A stretch of 64,000 nucleotides of DNA from Strongylocentrotus purpuratus. Its lineage: Eukaryota > Echinodermata > Echinoidea > Camarodonta > Strongylocentrotidae. The stretch is taken from positions 22,481,298 to 22,545,297 of the forward strand of contig NW_022145611.1 of the NCBI RefSeq assembly GCF_000002235.5, in the 5' to 3' direction. The notes below the pieces were generated by a model that saw only the letters and a list, made by a program, of their open reading frames with translations, did no database searches and had not been told where the DNA came from. The translations under genes and the position numbers were made by a program. Shown here in pieces: positions 1 through 13,005 of the stretch (position 1 is the stretch's first letter; each line of letters begins with the position of its first letter).

Positions 1-2
1 AT

Positions 3-113
3 GAGCTTGATCAGGTGACACGATGGCTGAAAGAAGCTGTTGAGTTTACAGAATGCTGGCAGGCACCATCCCACAGTATCCCTAGCATCAGGGTACAACT
101 AGAGAGACATCTG
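3..113 (+). CDS. SYNE-like: Nesprin-like exon A (internal, truncated by the window edge)
   Basis: The frame opens with GAG at position 3; bases 1-2 belong to a codon that begins outside the window. It encodes 37 residues beginning ELDQVTRWLKEAVEF. Trp-Leu in an amphipathic helix is typical of helix A of a spectrin repeat. The exon ends CTG followed by a GTGAGT donor at 114, phase 0. The acceptor lies upstream of the window, so the true start is unknown. Confidence 0.8.
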
Positions 114-235
114 GTGAGTTCTCAATCATTCATCCAATATTATAATGGTGCATAACTTTAGAATGTATAATTATGTGCAGAAGGTGTTATCCCAGTAAGT
201 TGAATTATATGTATTTCTATTATATACATGTATAT

Positions 236-286
236 ATACGTGCGCTATATAAGAATCCAATATTATTATTATTATTATTATTATGT
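236..286 (+). repeat. SINE 3'-end remnant with (TTA)n tail
   Basis: The sequence GTGCGCTATATAAGAATCC is followed by about nine TTA units. The same arrangement, GCGCTWTATAA then (TTA)n, occurs at 43010-43050. It marks the 3' end of tRNA-derived SINEs as seen at 56688-56950. No 5' half is recognisable. Confidence 0.5.
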
Positions 287-317
287 AAAGGCTGGTTTCC
301 AAACTGCTTAGGAAGTA

Positions 318-376
318 CTTATTATTATTATTATTATTTATCTACTGCGCTTTTCCCAGAGCAGCCCAAAGCGCCT
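318..376. repeat. (TTA)n block next to a conserved-looking repeat end
   Basis: A second (TTA)n run at 318-340 is followed by TCTACTGCGCTTTTCCCAGA and then AGCAGCCCAAAGCGCC. It probably belongs to another copy of a (TTA)-tailed SINE, perhaps inverted. The family is not certain. Confidence 0.3.
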
Positions 377-3300
377 TCAACAAGAAGAATCCTACAAAAA
401 ATGAAAAAGAAAACTTACAGAATCCAAAAAATCTTGATTACAAAAAAGAAATGTTTTAAGTCCCTTTTACATTACCCTGAATATAAATGGAGTTTATTTG
501 TACTCATATTAACTGTGTCCAGACATGTTTACAAGGAGGCACCAAGTACACCTACATCACTCTGTCATTTGGTTCAGAATTTACACAATTTCCTAGATTG
601 CACTTGTTTGTTTTGATTAATGTATTAGAATATTTTGAATACGGTTCATAATGTTGGGACATCACTGTTTTACAACATCCCTCACAAAGAAAATAAGAAA
701 TAAGAGCTCTTTCATCAGACATAGAACTATGCTATCTTCTGGTCTGAGTCAAATGAGATTGTATCAGTGGTGATATGTAGAATGACTTTACAGATTCGAT
801 GTATTGCAATAGGCCACAAGAGTTATTCTATATGAAGTAAAAATGATACCCCTATCATTCATTGTTATTTCATTATATCTCATTACATGAACATCACCCC
901 CAAAGGAAGGAAAAGAACTACCAGCCATTGTGACATTAGTATTTTCCTGTATTGGGCCTGTAATAAGGATGATTGTATCCATCTCCCATGTCTGTATGAT
1001 AACTACTGAAGGTGTAGTTTCATTACAAATTATTAGCCTCACCTTGAAATTGAAATTTAATCAATAATTCTATCAAAACATTACAAAGGAGACATTTTAA
1101 TTCAACAGATAACAATGATATATTTTATTTGCTCAACTGTCTGTGACAATGCAATTCAATTCAATATATTTTCCAATATTTTGTGTAAAGATCTTCACAA
1201 TAGGTCAAAATTCATTACACATATTGCAAATAAATTTGTTTTGACACTTCTATTGTGTGTATAACGGGCTGCAATTCCATTTAAATTACAGTAAGCAGTG
1301 AAATCATTAAACTCGGGAATATGATTCACTTTTAGCTATTGTTATGTCTTTGACAACTTTTTATATGTACCCCAAAATAGATTGTTATGGTACCTGACAT
1401 CCCAAAAGTGTGTAGAATCTTACCTGTTATTGTGTTAATATACATGTAGGGTTCAAGACTAATGAGCATCGGATGTACATGGGATCACAAATTTTGAAAA
1501 TTTAAATTATTGTAATATTTTCTGGTTCTCGTGTGGAAACAAAAATTTAAAACCCCTGGTTAATGCTCGCATCTGAATAAGGGTATTTCTCTCGTTATTC
1601 AAGTTTATTATTTTCTAGGGCATTTTAGCTTTGGATTTGACTGCCTTGTTTCGTTCTAGTGATATTCTGCGATGTTTGTTGTTGTTGCTATTTTAATCTT
1701 TTGTTACTTATTAAATGAGTTGTTCAGATGGAACCCATTGAAATCCCTATTAAGTTTATTAGACATTGTCTGAACTACATGTAGCAACAGTTTCCCATGA
1801 TGGACTGTACATGTAGGTAGCAACTTAATTTAATCTAGCATACAGAATTGAAACTTGATTCCATTATTTATATCCAGGTGTTAGTGTCTTTGTATGTTAA
1901 TACAGTAGTTGACACTCACCTTTTCATGGAAACTGTAAGGGCCTGTAGGGTGTGTTCACATCTTAAAGTTTGTCAACCAGACAATCAATTGCACAAATTC
2001 AGTATATGATATTAGTAGTAAATTATATTAGCAGCATCCTTTTTAATCGCACTGTCATGATCGTCAGTATTCTTTTTCATTTTGCTCCTTTTTTGTCAAT
2101 CCTTTCAAAAAATAAAAAACATATGTTTTGATATGATATATACCTAAATTATATTTATATCACTATACTCATCTGTGATTTTCTTTACACAACACACCGT
2201 CAGCTAATCACATTTATATGTACTGTACATGTACATGTAGGCACACAGATACTGTACATGCACATGTTTTAGAACGCAAGTTGGCCATAATCTGTGACTA
2301 TTAAATGCTGTTCTCTGATGACGCTGGCCATATCCGTGTGACGTAGCCTTGCACGTGGAGTCTGCATCTCTAATCCAATACCCCTATACTGCCCCTCTCG
2401 TTAAGCGCTGATGATCACTGTCTTGCAGAAGCATAGTCATGCGTGCAAGCGGACAGGCTCAACGCATGGCAATTGGCTTGATGACTACATGTATTAGTCT
2501 TCGTGATTCAAGTGTTGTGCGATTCGATTTGAGCGTTGTGTGTTACAACAATGAAAGATTCCATTAGAGGGATTTATTTACTAAACAATCCATTTCAGGC
2601 TTAATGTTGTTTATCGAAGGACGAGTGGAATGTTAATTGCAGGATTACTATAAATACAAACCAGGAATTAGGCTATTTATTCACTGTACTGTGAACTGCT
2701 ATAAGATTCAATTTAGCAGTAATACTATTGAACCTTTATCCTTTCTCAATATTGCATTGGTTATACTTTTACATCTACATGTCTATACTAAACTCTCCCA
2801 CATTGTTAGTGTAATATCCAACTGATCAATCTAGTGATTGCATGGAGTCTGTGCAACAAGACTACTCACACTTCTGCCTCCATTACATTAAATAACGAGT
2901 GACTGATGTATGAAGCTAGTGCATTGAGTCACCAACTCAATAGCTTGCTAATGAGAGTGATAATTTGATGATGTCGGCGAGTTGCTAATTGCTCCCTATT
3001 GATGAAATGATGCGAAACTCATTCATATAATAGTGAACTGGTCGATCAATCCATATTTAGGTATTGATGAATCCACCTACTAAATATGTTTGTACATATA
3101 ATATTGACCCTAATCATTCACACACAAGAAAACAATATTTCTGTGACCCTCTTCAATATTGTCCTTCATGGTATTTTAGTTGTTCAAAGGATAGAAATCA
3201 TTTGATAAAACATTAACTTGGACATAGCAGAACCATGTTTATCAATCAATTAGGAAATTGTTTAGAAATCATTGTCATTTTATTAGATTACTAGAATTAT

Positions 3301-3527
3301 TTTGTTCCTAAATCCAATAATTTTCTGAAGTCATGACAGTGGTCTTACAACATTTTTTTCTTGGTCATATAGGATCTTTTGACTATCTTTCCCCAAAATG
3401 TCGTATGCTATATGATTGTATTATTCTAGAGAAATCAATGACTAGTCGACAATATACCCAAATATGCACATCTATCTATTATGCTACATGCCCTAATATG
3501 CGAACAACGCTACATTTTCCACAAAAC

Positions 3528-4298
3528 TTAAAGCCCAAGTCCACTCCACAAATAACTTACTTTTAATAGAACCAGAAAAATCAGACAAACCAATCAAAAA
3601 AAGTCTCAGCAAAATCTGATAAATAATTAGAAAGTTATACAATTTTAATGACATGAAAAACTTTGAAAATCACTACACAAATTGGCAACTCACTCATGAG
3701 TCTGTGACGTATGGTCCTCACTATCCACTAATTATTTTCTTTATATTGATACTATAAATTTCATATTTTCACCCTAAGAATCGTATTTTTTCACACCAGC
3801 ATCCAAGTTAGATTGTTAGTAATATGTTTTGTGTGGATGCAAAAAATAAAGAGTAATTTTCGTCCAGTTAAATCATAAAAAATTGAATTTTGATAAACGT
3901 TTATATAAAAATCAATAATTATGAATATACAATATTCAGAAAATAGTATCAATTTTTCAAAATTCATAAAAGTTTTTGGGAAATGTCATGCGCGCAATAT
4001 GATACAAATCATATAACCTGGGCAAAGGCATGGGGAAATCTAGTTCTGGGGGATAAAAAGGGAAATTAATGGGATTAAACTATATAAAGCAATTGATAAG
4101 TTGTGAGGACATGACGTCACAACCATCTTGGCAATTTGCGTCGTGATTCTCATTGTTCCATAGTTTTACATACTTTTTCAAAAATTCATAACTTTCTTAT
4201 TAGTTATCCGATTTTGCTCAAACTTCTTTTGATTGGTTTGTCTGATTTTTCTGCTTTTATTGAAAGTAAGGTATTTTTCGAGTGGACTTGTCCTTTAA
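3528..4298. mobile_element. TTAA-flanked MITE with ~200-bp inverted repeats
   Basis: Both ends carry TTAA (3528-3531 and 4295-4298) next to inverted repeats: AGCCCAAGTCCACTC on the left and GAGTGGACTTGTCCT on the right. The arms stay similar for about 200 bp, sharing for example AAATCAGACAAACCAATCAAA on the left against its reverse complement on the right. The element is 771 bp and has no ORF. TTAA target duplications are the signature of piggyBac-type transposition, so this is probably a non-autonomous element of that kind. Confidence 0.6.
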
Positions 4299-4467
4299 CA
4301 TGAGTCAGCGCAAGCGGATTCTGGCCAGGAAACTTATTTCATCACCTGAGAAAGATTTCACTTCCCCCAGCTGACGTTACGATCTAGAGCAATATTCCCT
4401 AGTCCCTACTTGTTCTTCTTACTCTTGAAGTAGCAGTTGAAGCAAAATCAATAATTAAAGGATCCAC

Positions 4468-4498
<31 letters not shown>

Positions 4499-6553
4499 AA
4501 AATTAAGACGAGCAGAAGTAATATGATTCGGAAAGACTTGTTTCTGAGTTTCTCACAAGATTGATTCTTGAAGGTTCGTGACATTTTCAGCACACCTACC
4601 TGAAGCTTCGGCTTGTAGAAAACAAACACTTGATTTACTCACGGTCTGTAAATTTGTTCAGAATTATTGATGTGAAGAGCAATCTCATTTAGAAACGGAG
4701 GCAAAGGATTAGTACAGCAGCCTCTTTCCTGTTGCTATAGACAGGACTCTCCCACCTTTTTAATTATGTGCATTTATGTACATTAATGCAGGGCTCTACG
4801 CTAACTTTGTTGGAAGGGGTCGGGATTGAACATTTTAGAGTTTGCATGCATGAGCTCTATGTAAACATTTCAGAATTTGGGGGTCTTGGCTTGCGGGTGC
4901 CCTAGTGTCCCAGGTGGTTGTTAGTGTCGAGCCCTTATTAATTGCATTTCCCAATAGGTCTCATTAACTTGTTTTGTTGTATAACTACAGTATATTTTCA
5001 CCATTTAGAAGTCTAAGGGATACACGTGTACATGTAAGATTTCCAACACATAAATTGAGAGTATTGATAGGGATAGGTGTCGATGAACACAATAGCGTTT
5101 TGATTTAAAAGGCCTAAGTAGAGGGATTACATATCTTTGCACTTCCATGTTTTCATAATAGATATTGAAGAATGTTTTATCTATGTCCTGTTTGTTGTAT
5201 ATACATGGCTTACTTATTCAATGATTAATTAATAAGTGATAATTTAATGCAGGCCTACATGTATATTGTTGATGTACAATGTAGATAGAAGGGGAAGAGT
5301 AAATTAATCAGAATTCAGAAACTAATCAAATGTACATGTACACATATAATATTTTTACTTTGACTGACCCTGTAGTACAGTGTCTGTACTTGCATACTAT
5401 TTTAATTGTCCCAGAGAATTATGATTTGTTTCTAACTAATTTCTATATTTTCTATGAGTGAATCATGTTTGGAAGTACATTTGTAAATTACATAAAATAG
5501 TTATATATCAATTTCACGTACATACATGTATGTTGCTAAAACAATGTGCTGTACTGTGCACTTTGTAGGCTCTGTAGTATATCGATGAACCTGTCTGCTT
5601 TTAGTCCTCGCTCAGAAACAGGTGTTGATTAATCTCCTTAGTGTCTGGCCAATTATCTCTTTCGCCATGGCAACTGCTTTATAATTGATAATATCCAGTG
5701 CAGTGACTAAGCCGACTAGACAGTATGAGTCAGAATAAGTTAAGAGATAGTCCTAATCTCTTTGACACATTCCCTCATATAATCCTCCTAGACTGACCAA
5801 CACCCAATGCCACTGACCGTCCAGATTACAAAAAATTAAAAAGAATATCGCGAATTGATATTGAGTTTGAAGGCAAGTTAGCATGTGTCAACTTCAAAGT
5901 AGACATTGCATTAGGAGTTTTACGATATTATGCACATATCACAATTTTTCTGTTTAAAAAAAAAAGATAATTGTTTGAAATTCATAAATCTGCTTTTGTG
6001 ATTGAATTGATCAATTCCTAAAACATCTGACAAAGCATATGATAATATCTTGGACTTATATTTTGTTTTAAAAGTTACATGTTCAAGGTGCTTGGAATTA
6101 AATCAGTAGAAGATATGAAAGTGTTTTCAACAGTGATAATAATTATGAAGATGCATCACTACTAAAATATCATCATGAGTGATGTTATGCAGTGTACAAG
6201 GTTTTTTATGAGTTACATGTAGAATGTGTATTAAATCAGAGAATCGTCATAAAGCTCCTTCAGCTGAGGCCCTATATTTTACTATGAAGAGAGCTTGCTA
6301 GTCTGAAAGCAGTTTAAGGTCAAAGGTCAGACTGGGGTAAACTATAAGTGGCTGTATGTAAATATAGCTTTCTGAGAGGGGGGGGGGGGGCTTAAATGTT
6401 GGCTCATGGTCTCTTTGAATGTGAATTTGCATCAATATTGCTTTGTGCAGGATCCGATTTCAGTTTGAGAGAAAAACAGAGGGAAAGCGAGAGTACGGTA
6501 AATTGTGTACATTCTTTTAAGTTTCAACTTTTTTTTCTTCCATGTTCTTTCAG

Positions 6554-6781
6554 GCATTTTCCCTTGAAGTACAAACCCACCAGAACCAGACAGAGCGAGT
6601 AGTGTTCCAGGGCCAGGACATCATAGAGCAGTCTCCCAGCGTGTCATCCAGTCTCAGTCCAAGATTGGAAACAATGGTCGCTGATTGGAACCTCCTGGAG
6701 AGAAGCCTAGATATCCAGGCCAAGCAGATAAAAGAAGCTCTGGCTGTGGTGGAGGCTACCATCAATACAGGTCTCAAAGGG
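6554..6781 (+). CDS. SYNE-like: Nesprin-like exon B, spectrin-repeat helices
   Basis: The acceptor is a long T/C tract ending TTTCAG at 6553; the donor is GTACGT at 6782. The 76 residues run from AFSLEVQTHQNQ to INTGLKG, phase 0 at both ends. A Ser-rich linker (SPSVSSSLSPRLE) is followed by MVADWNLLERSLDIQ, where the Trp fits helix C of a spectrin-like repeat. With exon A this makes roughly one repeat. Confidence rests on matching splice sites and an open frame that fits both neighbours. Confidence 0.85.
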
Positions 6782-9590
6782 GTACGTATTCATTTCTCCA
6801 TAATTATACAGTGCTTACTATTGTTCCTTTTTTGTTTCCCCCACTAACCTTCATCATTCATCACTTGTAATCTGTCATTTATTTTATACCAAATCTGTCT
6901 GACCTTTGTATTTTTCCATTTTGCCCAAAGGGTTTCATTCTTTTGGAGGTTGGGTTACAAAAGCTGAAAGATTGTATCATAAAATTCTAACACTCCCATT
7001 CTTTTACTTTATTACATTTTTCTGATCACTCGTTAAAATGATGAATTCATTTGTAAACACCAGGACCTGGTATTCCTAGAAAGCAATCTGGATGAAGTGA
7101 TGTATTGATTGTTTTCTATCTAACCTTGAGGGATAAATCAAAGGTATTGATTATAGTATAGAGTAATGCAATTTGATAAGCATCATTTCCTCTTGTACTG
7201 CCTTGGTCTTAAAAACTTAAAGACTTTAAGGATTGGAAACAAGAAAAAGTCTTGCAATTTCATGGAATCATTTCTTCTTGATTGCCGTAGGCCATGTGAA
7301 AATATATGCTGTGATTATCTCTGCATATTCAACATTTGATACTTTGTTGTGAACTGAAATTCTTATATTCCTAACTAAATAATCTGAGTTAGTCTGTTCA
7401 GTAAGTCCACCCACTGCACTTGTCTTGATTGGTTGTGTAGTCCCACTAATAATGATGTAATGGAAAAGCTGCTGTCTGAAATCCATAACAAGTAATTGCT
7501 CCATTTTCAAGATTTAATTGGGAAGATTTTAGAAATCAATGGCCAAGCAAGGATTTTCTTCTTTTCTTCTTTTCTTCTTTTCTTCTTTTCTTTTCTTCTT
7601 ATCTTCTTATTTCTGATTCCTTGTACCAAGCAATTATTTCTGGATAGATTTGGGATGAACCTTTATTTAATGACTCAGGTTTGGAAAGAGTTTTGAAAGA
7701 TAATCTTCTCTCCTACTCTGTCACCAAAGAGGAAAGCAACTGTATAGTGCTCAAGGAATTCCTTCTCACTTGTGGCTTTCAAATCTTATCCCTCAAGCTC
7801 AGTAGATCCTCTAAGCTATATTCTGTCTGTATGTTTAGGTTAGCTGTGTGGCTTGAAGAGATAACCAGAGAAACTCTTCTACACCCCCACATCGTCAAAT
7901 CAACAAATCTCATAATCATGTTGGCACAGTTAGGATGTATGTTAAAGCTCAAGAACGATCATGTGAGGTTGAGCTATGGGTATGTGGGTAAGGGTAGAGG
8001 TTGGATGGAGTAACAGGATAGGTTAGCGAGGAAAGCAAAGGAATATACATGTCTTTGGGTATCAGTAAGAGAATAACCTGATGGTGGTCAGTTATTTTAG
8101 CAAAGAAGAGAAGAAGAAGAAGAGCACTATATTCTTAGGTGGAATAAAAGGCGTTTATTTGCACTTTTTTTTTTAATGTGAGATTATAAAAATTTACCTG
8201 AAGAAAACCCTTGTAAATATTAACAAGATATTCTACTTTTCATCGCTATTTGATTGGAATCTCGTGTGGAAGGACATCCATTATACTTTCATCAGTGATG
8301 TGATGAACTTTTGCAGTTGAAGTTCTGCAATGATTTACATAGACAGCTAATTTTCATACTCTGCAATATAGGATATTCTTCACTCTGGCATGCAGCGAGT
8401 ATGAGCACTCACCCTGAAATTAAGAAACAGCTGGGATAACCATTAATCTTGAAATTGGCAACATTGATTGTCAATTACATTCTTGAAGGGCTTTTTCTCT
8501 AGTCTCTTTTAAAAGTCAATTTTGAAGACTTTTTTTATGAAGATCATGTTGATAACAAATAAATTATTGTTTTAAGATAATGCCCATCTTTTATCTGCAT
8601 CTGCAAATTATTGGATATGTTCACCTACATGTACATACATCTGCTTACACACACAGTATCACTTTCAAACCTTGACATTTTGAAAAATTTTGCCATTACC
8701 TTTTTGACATTTGCAGTATTATGGTGACATTTTATAATTTTATCACAATGCTTGTTCCCAGTATAAACAAGCAGGATTGGATGGGATAGTTAGTGTGTGG
8801 GAGGATGCTATTAACAGAACATGCATCTGGATGAATTATGATGACGGTCAGCAATTAAAGAAAGCCAGGAAGCGGCATTGCCTTTGACCAATCAGATCAA
8901 TTGGCCTGGCCTTGATATCTGTTATTTTCTCCCGCTTCTTCATCGCTCCATCTCGATATGTCCATTGCATGGTAGAATTGGTATTAATAACATCGAAAAT
9001 CAGATATCTGGATCATGTATTGTGATCCATATTTATACTTTTATTGCTTTAGATTCATCTTGGCATCATGCTGTTTCTATCTCATGGTACTGATCAGTTT
9101 ACTTCTAATACATGAGCACTAACACAATTCATAAGCATTATTATTACTAACCAATGTATATAATTTGTTATGTGTGTGTTTAATTGTACCGGTAAGTTAC
9201 TTTCACACTTTAACCTTGTAATGGAATCATGTAGAAGCAGTAGCGCTAGCACAGTAGTAATCACATGCTTCCGGGACAGCTAGATCCATTGACTTCCAGA
9301 TATTAAAGGCTTTGAACCTCTTAAAGTGATATCAAGTATTCCCTGAATCATTGCTGAAAGCCATATGATGCATGATTCTTTTCCTTTCTTTTTTAAATGT
9401 AAATTTAAATGTAGGGTTTACCTTCTGATACATGTATGCCATTCTAAGAACAAGGACATTCATGTTGGTGAGTCATAGTGCTCACAATACACATAAGAGG
9501 TTTAGATTTGATGCAATTGGTAGCATTGTTCATTGAATTCTGTGTCACATTGCTATCATGAAGTTTATCCTCTCATGTTTCTGTTAACAG
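6782..9590 (+). other. Intron B/C (2.8 kb)
   Basis: The intron contains a TTTTCTTC simple repeat at 7556-7602. An ORF at 7681-8013 shows no recognisable similarity or protein-like pattern. Nothing else is supported. Confidence 0.6.
7556..7602. repeat. Pyrimidine simple repeat (TTTTCTTC)n
   Basis: TTTTCTTC units occur in tandem on the plus strand, drifting to TTATCTTC at the 3' side. It may form triplex DNA. It sits mid-intron, far from either splice site. Confidence 0.8.
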
Positions 9591-9754
9591 AGTTGTAATG
9601 AGCTCCTTGTAGAGGAGACCAGAGATGCTATTGATTTCATGAGGATTAAACTGAGACGGAATCAAGGCAGAAGCTCACCAGTCAATGTTTCCTTCTCACA
9701 CTCAAACACAAGCAACTCAGATACCACCAAACAATCAGCACCACAAAGCAGCAG
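9591..9754 (+). CDS. SYNE-like: Nesprin-like exon C, helix plus Ser/Thr/Asn-rich linker
   Basis: The acceptor ends GTTAACAG at 9590 and the donor GTACGT starts at 9755. The exon is 164 nt and ends in phase 2 (AG of an Arg codon). It encodes SCNELLVEETRDAIDFMRIK, then a polar linker rich in Ser, Asn and Thr (NVSFSHSNTSNSDTTKQSA). The first half continues a spectrin-type helix. The linker looks disordered and separates repeats. Confidence 0.85.
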
Positions 9755-9855
9755 GTACGTCCAAATCAGGAGATAAGGAGGGAATAGGGCTGTATCTTTT
9801 CTTTTATTATCTAAAGAATCTAATTTGCTTCTTTTCTTTTTTTTGCATAATACCC

Positions 9856-11842
9856 GAGGGTTGTTTCACAAAGATCCTAAGTTGGACTTAATAATTATGG
9901 AGAGCCATTTTGTAGCCTCAAAATGATATATATTCAAAAGCAGAAATTTAAGTATTGAGACTTTTCATAAATTCCACATCAAGAACATGAAATCTTCATG
10001 ATAATAGAAAATATGAATGATTGAATCAACATTTTATGCCTTAAAAATATCTTATACAAAATAGGCCTGAGTCATGTCGGGATTTTCATAAACCGGGTCC
10101 CGACGGCCTCGCACCGATCGGGACCCGGTGTCCCGAAGTCAGCTCGCAAGATTTGTCACTTGCCTCTATAAAAAGCGCAAATCATGATTATTATCATCAG
10201 TATGTCCCTTAAAAGTGACCTTTTTTTGTCAATCAAATAAATCAACACATGCATACCTCGGCTCAGATCGGTATATTTTTCCATTTGACATTATTTTCAT
10301 CCATGATTGGCGATGTTTAGTGCCATTATCGTGCCTCTAAAAGTAAAAAAAACTGAGGCAAAAATCGAAAGACAACATTCGAGCCGCCAGTTTGATTTAT
10401 GCAGGTCGAATAAATCTGGTCAAAAATATGAATGTTAGAATAATAAAACGGCTTTCTAAAAAATTCTTCTTTACAATATACCGATCATATAATTTTTAAA
10501 GACAAAATAAATATTTATCTCTTATTTTAAACATTGCATGCTTTTTTTTAAAAGCTGAAAATTACTTGGTAATCACAAGAAGTTTCGATACGGATAGCTG
10601 TTGCAAAGCAAGTTCAGACTAGTCTCGGAAAAATGCGCAGTGCTCCTCGTTAGCTGTAATGCCTGCCAGAACGAACCCGAACAAAGACGTGATCGTAACG
10701 AGAAAAAAAATCATTAAAAACTACGAGCACAATTGGAAAAAACAACTACTGCTCAAAATTACCATAATCAGATACATAACTTGGACAAAGAATTCAATAA
10801 TTGCCCAAGAAATGCCACAGAAATTGTGATAATCGAGGAGTAACTGGGTACATTTTTATCGCAAGGCCTGCTGCAAATACTCGAATCCTATGTTATACTG
10901 TTTTTTACCGTAGAGGGCGGTATTTGGTTTCATTCTAGCCTCGTGTTCAAACACATGTAATTCGGACATATCAGCAGGCCCATTCCGATAATGATTGTAC
11001 CTATAGTAACTCCTTAAATATCACTATTTCTGTGGCTTTTCTTGGACAACTATTGTATTCTTCCTCCAAGTTTTGTATCTTCTTACGATAATTTTGAGTA
11101 GTTGTCTTTCCAATTGTGCTCTCGTAGTGATTTTTTTCTCGTTACGATCACGTCTCTGTTCGGGTTCGTTCTGGCACGCATTACAGCTAATGACGAGGAG
11201 CACTGCGCATTTTTCCGAGACTAGTCTGAACTTGCCTTGCAACAGCTATCCATATCGAAACTTCTTGTGATTACCAAGTAATTTTCAGCTTTTAAAAGAA
11301 GCATGCGGTGTTCAAAATCAAAGAAAAAATATCTATTTTGTCGTTTAAAAATTATTTGATTGGTATGTTGTAAAGAAGTACTTTTTAGAAAGCCGTTTTA
11401 TTATTCAAACATCAATTTTTCTTTCAACCTGATTTATTAATCCTGCCGAGAGACCCGGCCAGTACAGTAGCTAGCTAGCAGCTGGCAATAACAACCCCAT
11501 GCCATGGGGCGAACTCCTTTGCAACCCATATTTATATCAGAAGTTCGGATTGATTCAGGATGAGCTTGAAAATGATTGGTAACAATTAAATACTAAAGTT
11601 TTAAGGTGGATTGATTTTAGTGGTGTGCAAAACTACAATTTCTTACATATTTCATTATTTTTTTTCGGAGCGTCGGTTCTCAAAAAACGAAACCGGGACC
11701 CGACGGCAACGGTCGGGTCCCGGTGTGATCGACCGTACCGACTCAAGCCTAATACAAAATATTTTCAAAGATGCTAACAGCTTTCCATAATTGTTAAGTC
11801 TAACTTACAGATAAGTTCAACTTCTATGTGAAACACCCCCTG
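9856..11842. mobile_element. MITE with GGTGTTTCACAAAG-type ends, split by a hAT-like element
   Basis: The left part (9856-10061) begins GGGTTGTTTCACAAAGATCC and the right part (11752-11842) ends GTGAAACACCCCCTGG. With the 1690-bp insert removed, it aligns with the uninterrupted copy at 44613-44908. Shared words include CACATCAAGA, AATCAACATTTTATGCC and GCTTTCCATAATTGTTAAGT. This dates it before the inserted element. Confidence 0.7.
10062..11751. mobile_element. hAT-like foldback element with ~0.8-kb inverted arms
   Basis: The element starts TAGGCCTGAGTC and ends GACTCAAGCCTA, near-perfect inverted termini. It is flanked by an 8-bp direct repeat, ATACAAAA (10054-10061 and 11752-11759), the duplication length typical of hAT transposons. 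The two halves are long inverted copies: about 10383-10871 pairs with 10972-11450, leaving a loop of about 100 bp. The outer arms carry GC-rich palindromic blocks such as ACCGGGTCCCGACGG. ORFs in it (for example 11024-11242 on the minus strand) are arm sequence read through and show no transposase. It is non-autonomous. Confidence 0.7.
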
Positions 11843-12540
11843 GAGTATTCTGAGTAAATGTAGTATGGTCTACTTATGCTGTTGAAAATAATAAAAGAAA
11901 GAGAAATGTGTATTCTGCTTGAGACTTTACTTTTCCTAATTTACGCTGAATTCATCAATAAGGAATCGGCCTGAATTCATGTGAATAATGCTGGACTTTG
12001 TTAATATTTATTTAAATATATTGTTTCTTACTACTTATAAGCCATTTTTCTTTTATTTACAAAATCTGTGCCGTTCCAAATGATCAAGACACCCCTCAGT
12101 TTTGCTGTTATTACAGCAGGAGGGATTCATATTGGGCCATTTCGCCAAATAGGTAAATAAGTTAGAGTCACAATAAACTAACAATAATGTAAATATCCCA
12201 GGGTATTTCACAAAGTGTGACTGTTAGGCGCAGGTAAACCTGATCTTTCCTTCAGGGCTTCATAAAGAACTCATGCCCAGGACTAATACAGCTTTTGACA
12301 ATAGAGGCAATATACATTTTCACTCTGGCTAACTTTCACCTTCCGAGATTTTTCAAAGCAAGCCCCTGGGGTTGGAGAGGTGTATCAAATTTAAAAGCCT
12401 AGACTTTGAGTTTTGGCGATATAAGCATGAAGAGGGTGATTTACATATGAAGGTATTAAAAATCCATTTACAGTGGTTTGCTGCATTGTACCCTGAAGGG
12501 GAAAAGGGACCTGGTAGCGCGAGGGTAGTGTGTGAACATG

Positions 12541-12863
12541 GGCCTGTCCTCATCAGCTTGAGTTTGCCAAATAACCCGCTATTTTAACTATCTCGATCGC
12601 AAATCAACCAGTTAATTTGTGTCTTCATAAGCCTGCAGTTTCAATTAGCGGGATATTTGGTCAAGAAAATATCCTGAGAAATCTTGGTCTTGTTTCAGAA
12701 CTATCCCGCTATTTAGGAAATAGCGGGCTAATTTTACGCCCGTCCGAGCTAGTTTGTGATGAGCGTATCGGTCTGGTGAAGACGCAATTTTGAGCTTCGG
12801 GATAATATCCAGAGTCTGAAAATAGCGGGTTATTTGGCAAACTCGAGCTGATGAGGACAGGCC
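12541..12863 (+). mobile_element. MITE family M1, copy 1
   Basis: The left end GGCCTGTCCTCATCAGCTTG and right end GAGCTGATGAGGACAGGCC are inverted repeats. They continue inward through TTTGCCAAATAACCCGCTATT for roughly 45 bp in all. The interior also has inverted GGGATA and TAGCGGG blocks. A diverged second copy lies in the opposite orientation at 22167-22448. No target duplication is evident and there is no ORF. Confidence 0.7.
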
Positions 12864-13005
12864 TAAGGATTTTTTTTTTTCTTCCTTGTTTTTATAGTCT
12901 TATATGGTTGGTATTATGATAATAATGATGATGCTCTGGGAACATATTGTGTTTGCAATAAAGTATAGAAATAATTAGGATAATAAAGAAGATGGATAGA
13001 AAGAA

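Larger units (their letters stand above)
114..6553 (+). other. Intron A/B of the nesprin-like gene (6.4 kb)
   Basis: No protein-like ORF was seen. The intron holds SINE 3'-end remnants at 236-375, a TTAA-flanked inverted-repeat element at 3528-4298, a (GA)n tract near 4467-4500 and a G run near 6379-6390. The region 2270-2530 is richer in CpG than its surroundings. The rest is AT-rich, with scattered palindromic TACATGTACATGTA-type words. Confidence 0.7.

Noticed and set aside
11024..11270. ORFs on both strands in the hAT-like element
   Set aside because: They fall in the inverted arm and have no transposase motif. The mirrored copy on the other arm shows the same partial ORF.
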